Assembly: GCF_009741275.1 (NCBI RefSeq)
Contig: NZ_WOWS01000001.1
Coordinates: 248,001-312,000 of the forward strand
Length of the DNA: 64,000 nt
Direction of reading: 5' to 3'
Source: Winogradskyella endarachnes
GTDB lineage: Bacteria; Bacteroidota; Bacteroidia; Flavobacteriales; Flavobacteriaceae
Position numbers and translations under genes: made by a program. Shown in pieces: positions 36,737-45,572 of this stretch (position 1 is the first letter of the stretch; each line of letters opens with the position of its first letter). Under the pieces are notes generated by a model. The model did not search any database and was not told where the DNA came from. It was given only the letters and a program-made list of their open reading frames with translations.

Positions 36737-37426
36737 ATGCCAAAGATATTAAAGATAAGTGGTCTAGAAAAGACATATTCTAGCGGTAACAAACAATTAA
36801 CGGTATTGCATAACATCTCATTTGAAGTTGAAAAAGGACAAACCTTTTCTATTGTTGGGCCATCAGGAAGCGGTAAAACTACCTTATTAGGTTTATGTGC
36901 AGGTTTAGACCAACCTAATTCTGGTAATGTAGAACTTTGTGGCGAGGATTTAGGTGATTTAAATGAAGATCAACGCGCACAATTAAGAAATAAGAACGTT
37001 GGTTTTATTTTTCAGAATTTTCAATTATTACCAACACTTACAGCGCTTGAAAATGTAAGTGTACCATTAGAATTACAAGGTAACAAAGAGGCTGTAGCAA
37101 AGAGTAAACAGCTATTAGAAAAAGTAGGTTTAGCTAATCGCTATCATCATTATCCATCGCAATTATCTGGTGGTGAGCAGCAACGTGTTGCATTGGCACG
37201 TGCTTTTGTAAATGCACCTTCTATATTGTTTGCAGATGAACCAACAGGAAACTTAGACGAAGAAACTGGCGAAAAAGTGATTCAGTTGTTATTTGAGTTA
37301 AACAAAGAAGCCGGAACAACTTTGGTCATTATTACTCATGATTTGGATTTAGCAAACCGAACACAACAAATTTTAAGACTTAAAGGCGGACAAATTTTAA
37401 CCAACGAACGCACTTTAGTTCAGTAA
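36737..37426 (+). CDS. ABC transporter ATP-binding protein (YbbA/LolD-like)
   Basis: 229 residues, one ABC cassette of the MacB/LolD/YbbA group. Walker A is 'GPSGSGKTT', signature '[15 protein letters not shown]', Walker B '[16 protein letters not shown]' and switch His 'VIITHD'. It pairs with the FtsX-type permease encoded 15 bp downstream. Such systems use ATP for mechanotransmission or extraction of envelope substrates rather than classical import. The substrate is unknown. The divergent esterase suggests a joint envelope role. Confidence 0.93.
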   Translation: MPKILKISGLEKTYSSGNKQLTVLHNISFEVEKGQTFSIVGPSGSGKTTLLGLCAGLDQPNSGNVELCGEDLGDLNEDQRAQLRNKNVGFIFQNFQLLPTLTALENVSVPLELQGNKEAVAKSKQLLEKVGLANRYHHYPSQLSGGEQQRVALARAFVNAPSILFADEPTGNLDEETGEKVIQLLFELNKEAGTTLVIITHDLDLANRTQQILRLKGGQILTNERTLVQ

Positions 37427-37441
37427 ACTTTCAGTTTAAAC

Positions 37442-39964
37442 ATGAAACAAAACACAAATTGGTTATTTAAAATGGCATGGCGAGATGCCAAAGCAAGTAA
37501 AGTCCGCTTATTGCTGTTTATGGCTTCTATTATTTTAGGCATTGCTGCTGTGGTCTCTATTCAGTTATTTAGCACTAATCTAATAGATAATATTAAAAAA
37601 CAGTCTAAATCCATTTTAGGTGCAGACTACGTTATTAAAACAAGACAGGTTCCTACAGAAAGAACAAAAGCTATTGTAGATTCGTTAAAACCTGATGCTT
37701 CTGAGGTTAATTTTGTGTCAATGATTGCGTTTCCTAAAAATGGAGGCACTAAATTAGTTGAAGTACGTGGCTTAGAAGGCGATTTTCCTTTTTATGGTAC
37801 TATTGATACGCAACCTACTTCTGCTGCAGTAAGTTATCAAGAATCAGGTGGAGCTTTAGTTGATGCTACTTTAATGCTACAATTTAATATTAAACCAGGT
37901 GATTCTATTAAAGTTGGCAAAGTAACTTTACCTATTTCTGGCAGTTTAAAAGCAATTCCTGGTACTACAGCAATTTCAACATCTGTTGCACCTCCAATTG
38001 TTATTCCAAATCGTTTTATAGAGGATACTGAGCTCCTTCAATTTGGAAGTAGAAAAGAATATAAGTACTTTTTTAAAGTTGCTGAATCTGTGAATTTAGA
38101 AGCTTTAGATAAGGTATTAAGACCAAAATTGAAAGCAGAAAGTGCCTCAATTAATACACATATTAGAACTAGTGAACGATTAGGAAATCGCTATGAAAAT
38201 GTCAGTAAATTTCTAAATTTAGCTGCCTTTATCGCATTATTATTGGGTTGTATTGGTATTGCAAGTTCAGTGCATATTTATATAAAAGAGAAACTACGAG
38301 CGATTGCAGTATTAAAATGCTTGGGAGCTTCTAGAAAACAGAGTTTTTATATCTTCCTTATTCAAATTGCAGGTATTGGTATAATAGGCGGACTTTTAGG
38401 CGCATTAATTGGAGTTGGTCTTCAAGAGTTATTTCCATTGTTTTTAAAAGATTTTTTACCATTTACAGTAGAAATTTCAATTTCGGTTCAACCTATTATA
38501 ATGGGCATACTACTCGGTTTATTTATGTCTGTATTATTTTCGCTATTGCCACTTTTAAGAACTTGGTATGTCTCACCATTAGAAGTATTACGTGTAGATG
38601 AACAAGCCTCAAAAGAGCCATTAAAAGTAAGATTATTAGTATTCGCTTCCATATTAGTATTTCTGTTCTTATTCTCAGTTTGGTTGCTAAATGATGTGAT
38701 GTATGCCTTAGGTTTCATCAGCGTTACAGTTATTGCTTTTTCGGTTTTAGCAGGTGTTGCAATTTTATGTATTAGAGGTATTAGACGTTATTTTCCTAAG
38801 CGTTGGGGATTTACAGCCAGACAAAGTTTACTCAACTTGTTTAGACCTAATAATCAAACTGTAGTTTTAATTGTAGCTATTGGTTTGGGTACTAGTTTGA
38901 TAAGTACTTTGTACTTTTCTAAAGATATTTTACTAGCAAAAACAGATATTGAGCAGACTTCTAAAAATGCGAATATCATTATTTTAGATGTACAATTAAA
39001 ACAGCGCGAAGCTATTGAGAATAACATTAAAGCTAAACGCTTACCAATTTTAAGCAATATTCCAATTGTAACTATGCGTATGCATAAAATTAAAGACAAA
39101 TTGGTTAATGAATTGCGACAAGATTCTACAAGACGACGACGTGGATTTTTAAATCATGAATTTAGAAGTACGTATCGCGATTCACTTTTAAATTCTGAAG
39201 ACGTTATAAGAGGTGAGTGGGTTGATGCGTTAGGACCAAATGAACCTATTGTAATTTCAATTTCTGAAAATTTAGCCGAATCAACACAAGTAGATATTGG
39301 AGATACTATTGTTTTTAATGTTCAAGGAGTTTTGATGGAAACCACTATTGGAAGCATAAGAAAAGTAGATTGGCAACAATTACAACCTAACTTTAATGTG
39401 GTATTTCCTAAAGGTGTATTAGAAAAAGCCCCACAATTTAATGTCATTTTAACCTCAGTTACAGATGCAGAAAGTTCTGCGGACTTGCAGCGAGATTTAG
39501 TTGCCAAATATCCAAATGTATCCATAATAGATTTAAGACAAGTCTATACAATCATTGAAGATATTTTAGATAAAGTATCTTGGATTATAAATTTTATGGC
39601 TTTTTTTAGTATTTTAACCGGAATTATTGTTTTAATTGGCTCTGTTAGAACCAGTAAATATCAACGTATAAAAGAAAGTGTTTTATTAAGAACAATTGGT
39701 GCTAAAAACAAACAAATTTTACAAATCTCAGCTTTTGAATATCTATTTTTAGGGCTGCTAGGAAGCTTAGTAGGTATTTTATTAGCTTTATTAAGTAGTT
39801 TGTGTTTGGCGTTTTTTGTGTTTAAAGAAGCATTCATACCTTCTTTAATTCCTTTCCTGGTCTTTTTACCAGGAATTACGCTGTTAGTCTTGGCTATTGG
39901 ATTAACTAATATTAGAACCGTATTACAGAGTTCGCCTTTAGAAGTGTTACGTAGAGAAGGTTAG
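37442..39964 (+). CDS. FtsX-domain ABC permease (YbbP-like)
   Basis: 840 residues with a YbbP-like layout: an N-terminal membrane segment ('LLLFMASIILGIAAVVSIQ'), a large periplasmic domain (about 50-255), an FtsX domain ('KLRAIAVLKCLGASRKQSFYIF'), a second periplasmic part (about 490-700) and a second FtsX domain near the C-terminus ('RIKESVLLRTIGAKNKQILQ'). It ends in the typical 'SSPLEVLRREG'. It works with the ATPase encoded just upstream. A terminator follows. Confidence 0.92.
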   Translation: MKQNTNWLFKMAWRDAKASKVRLLLFMASIILGIAAVVSIQLFSTNLIDNIKKQSKSILGADYVIKTRQVPTERTKAIVDSLKPDASEVNFVSMIAFPKNGGTKLVEVRGLEGDFPFYGTIDTQPTSAAVSYQESGGALVDATLMLQFNIKPGDSIKVGKVTLPISGSLKAIPGTTAISTSVAPPIVIPNRFIEDTELLQFGSRKEYKYFFKVAESVNLEALDKVLRPKLKAESASINTHIRTSERLGNRYENVSKFLNLAAFIALLLGCIGIASSVHIYIKEKLRAIAVLKCLGASRKQSFYIFLIQIAGIGIIGGLLGALIGVGLQELFPLFLKDFLPFTVEISISVQPIIMGILLGLFMSVLFSLLPLLRTWYVSPLEVLRVDEQASKEPLKVRLLVFASILVFLFLFSVWLLNDVMYALGFISVTVIAFSVLAGVAILCIRGIRRYFPKRWGFTARQSLLNLFRPNNQTVVLIVAIGLGTSLISTLYFSKDILLAKTDIEQTSKNANIIILDVQLKQREAIENNIKAKRLPILSNIPIVTMRMHKIKDKLVNELRQDSTRRRRGFLNHEFRSTYRDSLLNSEDVIRGEWVDALGPNEPIVISISENLAESTQVDIGDTIVFNVQGVLMETTIGSIRKVDWQQLQPNFNVVFPKGVLEKAPQFNVILTSVTDAESSADLQRDLVAKYPNVSIIDLRQVYTIIEDILDKVSWIINFMAFFSILTGIIVLIGSVRTSKYQRIKESVLLRTIGAKNKQILQISAFEYLFLGLLGSLVGILLALLSSLCLAFFVFKEAFIPSLIPFLVFLPGITLLVLAIGLTNIRTVLQSSPLEVLRREG

Positions 39965-39993
39965 AGTAACAAAATTTTAATATTATTTATAAA

Positions 39994-40029
39994 AAAAAGC
40001 CTGTATAATTAATTTTATACAGGCTTTTT
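39994..40029 (+). terminator. Strong intrinsic terminator
   Basis: Perfect 15-bp stem: AAAAAGCCTGTATAA (39994-40008) and TTATACAGGCTTTTT (40015-40029) around a 6-nt loop. Confidence 0.92.
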
Positions 40030-40085
40030 GTATTAGTTAAAAGGGTGATTATTTTATGTCTTAAAACTATAAAGTAGTCGTAGTT

Positions 40086-40160
40086 ATGTCAGTATGAGTG
40101 TAATTAAAAACCTTAGAATTTTTGCTATTACTGCATTTTAACAACACTCAAAACTGACGT
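40086..40160 (-). repeat. 75-bp palindromic repeat, copy B
   Basis: The ends form an inverted repeat: the left end is ATGTCAGTATGAGTG and the right end, read on the minus strand, is ACGTCAGTTTTGAGTG. In minus orientation its termini (ACGTCAGTT...GAGTG and ...CTGACAT) match those of the element at 45938-46012, and both are exactly 75 bp. It lies between two convergent genes. Confidence 0.55.
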
Positions 40161-40165
40161 TTTAA

Positions 40166-41326
40166 CTAGTAAGCCATTTTAACAATTTTCTCAACGTTTT
40201 CTGGAGTTAAACTTTTGTGTTCACCAAGTTTAGTCCATCCACGATTTATAAAACGTTCGGAGATTTTTTCTGCTGTACCTTCGTAATCTTTCGTATATTC
40301 TGACAACTTAGTATCAATGCCTAATTCTCGGAAAAATGCTTCAGTTTTTACAATAGCTTCGTAGGCTTTATCATCTGTACTTCCTTCAGTAATTTTCCAA
40401 ACCCGTTCTGCATATTGTGCTAATTTTTCTTTTTTAGATTCAAAATTAAATTTGTAATGACTTGGTGCAATAACTGCTAATGTGCGTGCGTGATCAATAC
40501 CGAATAAAGCTGTTAATTCATGTCCCATAGCATGAACTGCCCAATCCGTTGGCACACCTTTTTGTATTAAACCATTTAAAGCCATTGTACAACTCCACAT
40601 AAAATTTGAAGCTGCTTTATAATCTGTTGGGTCTTTTAAAACCGTTGGCGCCACTTCAATTAAGGTTTGTAAAATACTTTCTGCAAAGCGATCTTGTAAT
40701 AAAGCACCAATTGGATAGGTCATATATTGTTCTAAAACGTGTGTAAATGCATCTGTTAATCCATTTGCTAATTGACGTTTTGGAATTGACGTAATCACTT
40801 GAGGGTCTAAAATAGAGAATTCAGGGAATAAACCTGGTCCTCCCATTGCTAATTTTTCTTTAGTTTCTGCACGTGTAATAACTGCTCCAGAATTCATTTC
40901 AGATCCTGTTGCTGGTAGCGTTAACACGGTTCCAAAAGGCATACCCTTTTCAGTTCTAACATTTTCAGTTAAAATATCCCAAGGTGTATCGCCATCATAA
41001 ACAGCAGCTGCAGATAAAAATTTAGTGCCGTCAATTACAGAGCCACCACCAACTGCTAGTAAAAAGGTGATTTTTTCATCTTTAATAACTTTTAAAGCCT
41101 TTATAAGCGTTGCATATTCTGGATTTGCAGGTATACCTCCAAACTCAGTGACATCAACATCTGCTAAAGCAGTTTTTACTTGCTCGTAAATTCCATTTTT
41201 CTTAATGCTTCCGCCACCATAAAGCAATAAAACTTTAGCATTTTCAGGAATTTCTTGGTTTACTTTTTCTATTGTATCCTTTCCAAAAATAATTTTGGTA
41301 GGGTTTTTAAATTCAAAATTGTTCAT
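40166..41326 (-). CDS. yqhD: Iron-containing alcohol dehydrogenase (YqhD-like)
   Basis: 386 residues, the same length class as E. coli YqhD, an NADPH-dependent aldehyde reductase. The N-terminus 'MNNFEFKNPTKIIFGK', 'YGGGSIKKNGIYEQV' and 'FLLAVGGGSVIDGTKF' (coenzyme binding) are very close to YqhD. Metal ligands are the Asp and His in 'ANGLTDAFTHVLEQY' and the two His in 'HAMGHELTALFGIDHARTL'. It is the last gene of a TetR-led operon with two other redox proteins and may clear short reactive aldehydes (inference). Confidence 0.9.
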   Translation of the reverse strand: MNNFEFKNPTKIIFGKDTIEKVNQEIPENAKVLLLYGGGSIKKNGIYEQVKTALADVDVTEFGGIPANPEYATLIKALKVIKDEKITFLLAVGGGSVIDGTKFLSAAAVYDGDTPWDILTENVRTEKGMPFGTVLTLPATGSEMNSGAVITRAETKEKLAMGGPGLFPEFSILDPQVITSIPKRQLANGLTDAFTHVLEQYMTYPIGALLQDRFAESILQTLIEVAPTVLKDPTDYKAASNFMWSCTMALNGLIQKGVPTDWAVHAMGHELTALFGIDHARTLAVIAPSHYKFNFESKKEKLAQYAERVWKITEGSTDDKAYEAIVKTEAFFRELGIDTKLSEYTKDYEGTAEKISERFINRGWTKLGEHKSLTPENVEKIVKMAY

Positions 41327-41373
41327 TTTATTTTCTTTTTTTTAGTTGATATTATATGATATTACAATAAGAT

Positions 41374-42006
41374 TTACTCTATTACTGTAACTAAATCTTC
41401 CATTGGCTTTCTAACCTTTACAAGGTCAACTAGCCAATCTTCATCGGCATTTCTATATCCAATAGGCAATAACACAGCGCTTCGCAGTCCTTTTTCGCGT
41501 AGGCTTAAAATTTTATCTACAGCAGCAGGATCAAAACCTTCTAAGGGAGTTGCGTCCACGCCTTCAAATGCAGCAGCCGCAATGGCTTGAGAAAAAGCAA
41601 TATAGGCTTGTTTTGCAGCATGATTAAAGTTCTCCTCAGCATCTTTTTGAGGATAAGCATTTAATAACATTTGGCGATAATTTTCCCAACCTTCATTTTT
41701 AAAACCTCTGATATCGTTAGTTAAATCAAACATATAATTAATTCTATCTGCAGTATAAGTATCCCAAGCTGCAAATACGAGTAGGTGAGAGCAATCTGTT
41801 ATAACCGATTGGTTCCAAGCTACCGGTTTTATTTGTTCTTTTATCTCTTGATTTTTAATTACTATAATTTCAAAAGGCTGTAATCCACTAGATGTAGGTG
41901 CTAAACGTGCAGCTTCTAGTATTCGTTCTATTTTATCTTCTGCAACTTTCTCACCATTCATGGCTTTTGCAGCGTATCTCCAGTTTAATTTTTCTAATAA
42001 TTCCAT
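41374..42006 (-). CDS. Nitroreductase-family NAD(P)H-dependent oxidoreductase
   Basis: 210 residues of the FMN-binding nitroreductase fold (NfsB-like). Typical points are 'LNWRYAAKAMNGEKV' at the start (FMN-binding R and K region), 'APTSSGLQPFEIIVI', and 'SLREKGLRSAVLLPIGYR' at the end. It reduces nitroaromatics, quinones or similar oxidants. It lies between the Rossmann protein and the YqhD-like ADH genes in the TetR operon. Confidence 0.88.
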   Translation of the reverse strand: MELLEKLNWRYAAKAMNGEKVAEDKIERILEAARLAPTSSGLQPFEIIVIKNQEIKEQIKPVAWNQSVITDCSHLLVFAAWDTYTADRINYMFDLTNDIRGFKNEGWENYRQMLLNAYPQKDAEENFNHAAKQAYIAFSQAIAAAAFEGVDATPLEGFDPAAVDKILSLREKGLRSAVLLPIGYRNADEDWLVDLVKVRKPMEDLVTVIE

Positions 42007-42014
42007 ATCTAATT

Positions 42015-42680
42015 TTAGTTGTTTTTTGTGATTCGTTTTATATCGTTTGAAGTAATTATAACGTCTCTATGATTAGTACTATTTGCTATAATTATCATGG
42101 CTTTAGCCATTTGTTTTGGATCTGTTATTTTGAATTTTTTTAGTTTTCCAAAGAATAAAGGCTGAATGACTTTAAACAGTACTTTTCCAATCATTTCTAG
42201 CGTACGACGTTCTTCACGACGACCACCAATTAATGACGGTTGTAGAATAACTGTTTTTTTAATGTCTTGTTTTAACACATCGCGTTCCATTTCGCCTTTT
42301 GTTTTATTGTAAAACACGGTACTTTTTGCATCTGCACCTAAAGCTGAAATAACTATAAAAGTCTCTATACCATTGGCTTTAGCTAATTTTGCTGCCGAAA
42401 CCGGAATCCCGTAATCTATTTTTTTATACTGATCTTTGTTAGGTGTTTTGGCTTTTGTTGTACCAATACAACAAAACACCTGATCTCCAGTAAAATCACT
42501 TTTAAATTGTTCTAGCTCTAACAAATCACCTATAAATTGAGTGACTTTACTTGGTAAACCTTTAAGTTTTGAACGTGAAAATAACTTAATACTTTCGTAG
42601 CGCTTATCATTAATAAGTTGGTCTAATAATAAACCACCTGTTAAGCCTGAAGCACCTAATAAAATTGCTGTTTTTTTCAT
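42015..42680 (-). CDS. NAD(P)-binding Rossmann oxidoreductase (HTATIP2/YbjT-like)
   Basis: 221 residues of the atypical/extended SDR group. The N-terminal nucleotide motif is 'AILLGASGLTGGLLL' (GxxGxxG). Further signs are 'DQVFCCIGTTKAKTP' and 'QPSLIGGRREERR'. The substrate is unknown. It begins 1 bp after the TetR gene ends and ends 8 bp before the nitroreductase gene, so it is part of a four-gene redox operon. Confidence 0.85.
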   Translation of the reverse strand: MKKTAILLGASGLTGGLLLDQLINDKRYESIKLFSRSKLKGLPSKVTQFIGDLLELEQFKSDFTGDQVFCCIGTTKAKTPNKDQYKKIDYGIPVSAAKLAKANGIETFIVISALGADAKSTVFYNKTKGEMERDVLKQDIKKTVILQPSLIGGRREERRTLEMIGKVLFKVIQPLFFGKLKKFKITDPKQMAKAMIIIANSTNHRDVIITSNDIKRITKNN

Positions 42681-42681
42681 G

Positions 42682-43266
42682 TTATTGACAAACTTTTATA
42701 CTACTCCAAGCAGATTGATAGGCTTCTTCTAAATGCACTTTGTCTAACTTAAAAACACCTCGTTTCTGTATCATCATTAGAAAGGATAAGGGATTAATGG
42801 CGTAGGCGTAAAGTAAATAATCAGACAATGGTTTTATAATACCGTCTTGTCTACCACGTTCCCAAAGGTCTAGTAGTGGTTGCAAGTGTTTTATGCCTTC
42901 TTGTCTGCTTACTTCATCAATCATTGGTGTGTTGTCACATTGTGCTAAAAACATGGCGTTTTCACACTCTTTAAGTTTAAAATCTGCAATACGGTTCCAA
43001 ATTAATTTAAAGCCAACTTCTACTGGCATAGTTTCATCATAATTAGAAAATGCATATTTTGTGTATTTGGCTTTAACCTCTATATACGTCTTATTTACTA
43101 AATCTTGTTTGTTTTCAAAATACAGGTAAATTGTAGCAGGAGAAACCTTTGCCATTTTGGCTATTTTACTCATAGGAGTAGCATGAAACCCATTATTGTT
43201 TACTAACTCAATTGTTGCTTTTACCAAAGCGTTTCGTTTATCAATGCTTTTTTGAAGTTTTCCCAT
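42682..43266 (-). CDS. TetR/AcrR-family transcriptional repressor
   Basis: 194 residues. The N-terminal helix-turn-helix is 'NGFHATPMSKIAKMAKVSPA', followed by 'TIYLYFENKQDLVNKTY'. The C-terminal ~140 residues form the ligand-binding helical domain, of unknown effector. It is the first gene of the operon with the redox enzymes. A palindrome in its own promoter (43300-43314) suggests autorepression released by a toxic substrate. Confidence 0.92.
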   Translation of the reverse strand: MGKLQKSIDKRNALVKATIELVNNNGFHATPMSKIAKMAKVSPATIYLYFENKQDLVNKTYIEVKAKYTKYAFSNYDETMPVEVGFKLIWNRIADFKLKECENAMFLAQCDNTPMIDEVSRQEGIKHLQPLLDLWERGRQDGIIKPLSDYLLYAYAINPLSFLMMIQKRGVFKLDKVHLEEAYQSAWSSIKVCQ

Positions 43267-43285
43267 TTTTATACTAATTGAGATA

Positions 43286-43314
43286 CAAAGATATAAAAAA
43301 ATGAATGTTCATTC
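43286..43314 (-). promoter_or_regulatory. Promoter -7 box and TetR operator candidate
   Basis: TATCTTTG on the minus strand (43293-43286) matches the -7 consensus. Just upstream, AATGAA-TG-TTCATT (43300-43313), with a second overlapping register GAATG-TT-CATTC (43303-43314), is typical of TetR-family operators and would lie in the promoter spacer. Confidence 0.55.
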
Positions 43315-43427
43315 TTTTTTTTAACAAAGGTTTAAGCTTAGTGCAATGAAAACAATAAATTATAATAATATTAAGATAAAATTAATAGTAGATGTTTTTA
43401 ATTTGAAATTCAATTTCTCAAAGCACA

Positions 43428-44183
43428 ATGATGACAAATAAAATGATAGGTATAGTTGGAGGTGTAGGTAGTTACGCAGGAATCGACTTAATTAAAAAGG
43501 TTTATGATTTAACCGAAGCAACTTCAGACCAAGAGCATTTACCTGTATCTATGCTGTCTGTCCCACATAAAATTATTGACAGAACAAAATATCTTTTAGG
43601 TGAAACCGAAACTAATCCTGGGATTGCAATTACCGAAATAATAGCCTCTTTAATAGCTAGTGGAGCTCGAATTATTGGAATACCTTGTAATACTGCACAC
43701 GCTAAGCCTATTTTAAGTCTAATTGAAAAAAGTATCCCGAAGTCTTGTGTTTTGGTTAATTTAATAGAAGAAGTAGGATTGTATATTTCTACAAAGCATC
43801 CAGATATAACTAGAGTAGGAGTATTAGGTACTACAGGAACCATTTTGGCAAAAGTATATCCAGAAGTTTTATCTAAATATAATATTGAAGTCATTCAACC
43901 TTCAAAAGATATTCAAGATTTATTTGTACATCCTTCTATTTATGATACATCTTATGGTATCAAAGCATTTTCAAATCCTGTAAATGAAAAAGCGAAAGAA
44001 AACTTAAGTATGGCAGCAACCTATTTATCTCGTAAAGGTGCACAAGCTGTTATTTTAGGATGTACCGAAATACCATTAGCTATTCAATACGATAAAATTG
44101 AAGATAGTTTAATAATTGATGCTACAACCGTATTAGCTAGGGCATTAATTAGGGAATCTAAAAAAATGGAATTAAGCAATTAA
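43428..44183 (+). CDS. Aspartate/glutamate racemase-family protein
   Basis: 251 residues. The two catalytic cysteines are present in 'GIPCNTAHAKP' and 'ILGCTEIPLAI'. The N-terminus is 'IGIVGGVGSYAGIDLIKKV'. The family interconverts L- and D-Asp or Glu without PLP. The variation 'GGVGSYAG' in place of the usual GGMGPxA suggests a divergent member, so the exact substrate is open. It is convergent with hxlR, with 1 bp between the stops, and divergent from the TetR operon. Confidence 0.88.
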   Translation: MMTNKMIGIVGGVGSYAGIDLIKKVYDLTEATSDQEHLPVSMLSVPHKIIDRTKYLLGETETNPGIAITEIIASLIASGARIIGIPCNTAHAKPILSLIEKSIPKSCVLVNLIEEVGLYISTKHPDITRVGVLGTTGTILAKVYPEVLSKYNIEVIQPSKDIQDLFVHPSIYDTSYGIKAFSNPVNEKAKENLSMAATYLSRKGAQAVILGCTEIPLAIQYDKIEDSLIIDATTVLARALIRESKKMELSN

Positions 44184-44184
44184 A

Positions 44185-44529
44185 TTATTTAATAATTTCC
44201 CTTTTTCCTTCAACAACATTAACACCCCAATCTGCAATAGATTGTACCACAGGTATTAACGTTTTACCAAAATCGGTTAACGAATATTCCACTTTTAAAG
44301 GTGGTTTAGAGGTGTAAACCTTTCTTTTTACAATACCATCTTCTTCCAAGGTTTTTAATTGTAAACTTAATGTGCGTTCAGTTACAGTAGGCATTTCTTT
44401 TCTAAGCTCATTGTATCGTAAAGTCTTATCAATAAGATGAAATATAATTACCGTTTTCCATTTCCCACCAATTAGTCCCATAGTTAAACTGGCACAACAA
44501 GGGTATTCTTTTCCTTTAAATTTATACAT
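44185..44529 (-). CDS. HxlR-family winged-helix regulator
   Basis: 114 residues, full length. Signatures are 'CCASLTMGLIGGKWKTVII', 'LRYNELRKEMPTVTERTLS' (recognition helix) and 'DGIVKRKVY'. HxlR-type proteins often sense electrophiles or quinones and control a divergent nitroreductase or oxidoreductase gene. That arrangement is present here: the nitroreductase gene starts 238 bp away in the opposite direction. Operator-like repeats lie between. Confidence 0.93.
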   Translation of the reverse strand: MYKFKGKEYPCCASLTMGLIGGKWKTVIIFHLIDKTLRYNELRKEMPTVTERTLSLQLKTLEEDGIVKRKVYTSKPPLKVEYSLTDFGKTLIPVVQSIADWGVNVVEGKREIIK

Positions 44530-44549
44530 AGTATTTGTTTAAATAAGTA

Positions 44550-44596
44550 CAAAGGTATTGTACTATCATTAATTATACAACTATACTTTTTATAGT
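44550..44596 (-). promoter_or_regulatory. hxlR promoter with overlapping operator
   Basis: On the minus strand, TTG (44580-44578), a 20-bp spacer and TACCTTTG (44557-44550). The inverted repeat ACTATA-CTTTT-TATAGT (44580-44596) abuts the TTG box. Its first 12 bases recur as a direct repeat at 44665-44676. Confidence 0.55.
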
Positions 44597-44716
44597 AAAT
44601 TTAACATTCGTTTAAATCTACTGATATTGTTGAGTTTAGACCTTTTTATACTATAAAAAATTAAACTATACTTTTTGACCGTTATTGCACAGAATGTAAA
44701 CTACAGATACTTTTGT

Positions 44717-44735
44717 TACTATAATTTTGATAGTA
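44717..44735 (+). promoter_or_regulatory. Nitroreductase -7 box inside an inverted repeat
   Basis: Inverted repeat TACTAT (44717-44722) / ATAGTA (44730-44735) contains TAATTTTG (44722-44729), a -7 consensus match about 35 nt before the ATG. The arms resemble those of the hxlR-side operator, so HxlR likely binds both. Confidence 0.5.
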
Positions 44736-44767
44736 TAAATTAAATCCATAATAAAAATCAATTAAAA

Positions 44768-45427
44768 ATGAATTTAAAAGAAACATTAAACTGGAGATAC
44801 ACTACTAAAGAATTTGACCCAACCAAAAAAATATCTGAAGAAGATATGAATCAAGTTAAAAGCCTTTTAAGAATGAGCGCTTCAAGTGTTAACTTACAAC
44901 CTTGGCATTTTATTATTGCTGAAACTGAAGAAGGAAAAGCACGAATGGCTAAAGGAACACAAGGCTTTTTTCATTTTAACGAACCAAAAGTAACTAACGC
45001 TTCAGCTGTGGTGCTTTTTTGTGCAAAAACCGATGCTAATGAAGATTACTACAAACACATTGCAGATGTAGATGATAAAAACGGAAGATTCCCTAATGAA
45101 GATGTTAAAAACGGATTTATAGGTGCTGTAAAAACATTTGCAGACATACATAAATACGATTTAAAAGATTTAAATCATTGGATGGAAAAACAAGTATATC
45201 TTAACATAGGTAGCTTTTTGTTAGGTGTTGCTACTTTAGGTATTGATGCCACACCAATGGAAGGTATTGATGTAAAAGCTTTAGATGAAGAATTTGGTTT
45301 AAGAGAAAAAGGTTTTACAGCTTTAGTAGCGGTTTCCATTGGATATAGAGCAGAATCTGACTTTAACACAACCGATAAAACACCAAAATCTAGATTACCG
45401 GAAAGCGAAATCTTCACTGAAATATAA
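44768..45427 (+). CDS. NfsB-like nitroreductase / NAD(P)H-dependent oxidoreductase
   Basis: 219 residues of the FMN nitroreductase fold. Key parts are 'TLNWRYTTKEFDPTKKIS', 'SSVNLQPWHFIIAE', 'ATPMEGIDVKALDEEFGL' and 'AVSIGYRAESDFN', close to the E. coli NfsB pattern. It reduces nitroaromatics and quinones by two-electron steps. It is divergent from hxlR and probably regulated by it. A terminator follows, so it is monocistronic. Confidence 0.92.
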   Translation: MNLKETLNWRYTTKEFDPTKKISEEDMNQVKSLLRMSASSVNLQPWHFIIAETEEGKARMAKGTQGFFHFNEPKVTNASAVVLFCAKTDANEDYYKHIADVDDKNGRFPNEDVKNGFIGAVKTFADIHKYDLKDLNHWMEKQVYLNIGSFLLGVATLGIDATPMEGIDVKALDEEFGLREKGFTALVAVSIGYRAESDFNTTDKTPKSRLPESEIFTEI

Positions 45428-45500
45428 ATTGTAACTACGCTCTAAAATCGTTTTCCGACCAAACAATATATTAAAAAATGTTAATTTGGTTAACAACAGA

Positions 45501-45541
45501 AAAAAGCCACCTAATGTAAAACACATTCTGAGTGGCTTTTT
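45501..45541 (+). terminator. Terminator of the nitroreductase gene
   Basis: AAAAAGCCAC (45501-45510) / GTGGCTTTTT (45532-45541) with inner AATGT/ACATT pairing, followed by T-rich sequence. Confidence 0.88.
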
Positions 45542-45572
45542 CATTTTTTAAAAGGTTTAATTAATTATAATT

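Noticed and set aside
36712..36816. N-terminal extension of the SGNH esterase
   Set aside because: It would overlap the divergent ABC ATPase gene and place the lipobox far from the N-terminus. The ATG at 36711 gives a normal lipoprotein signal.
43502..43894. 130-codon frame opposite the racemase gene
   Set aside because: Antisense shadow of a clearly conserved racemase-family gene. The same holds for other frames opposite the ABC permease, OadB and antiporter genes.
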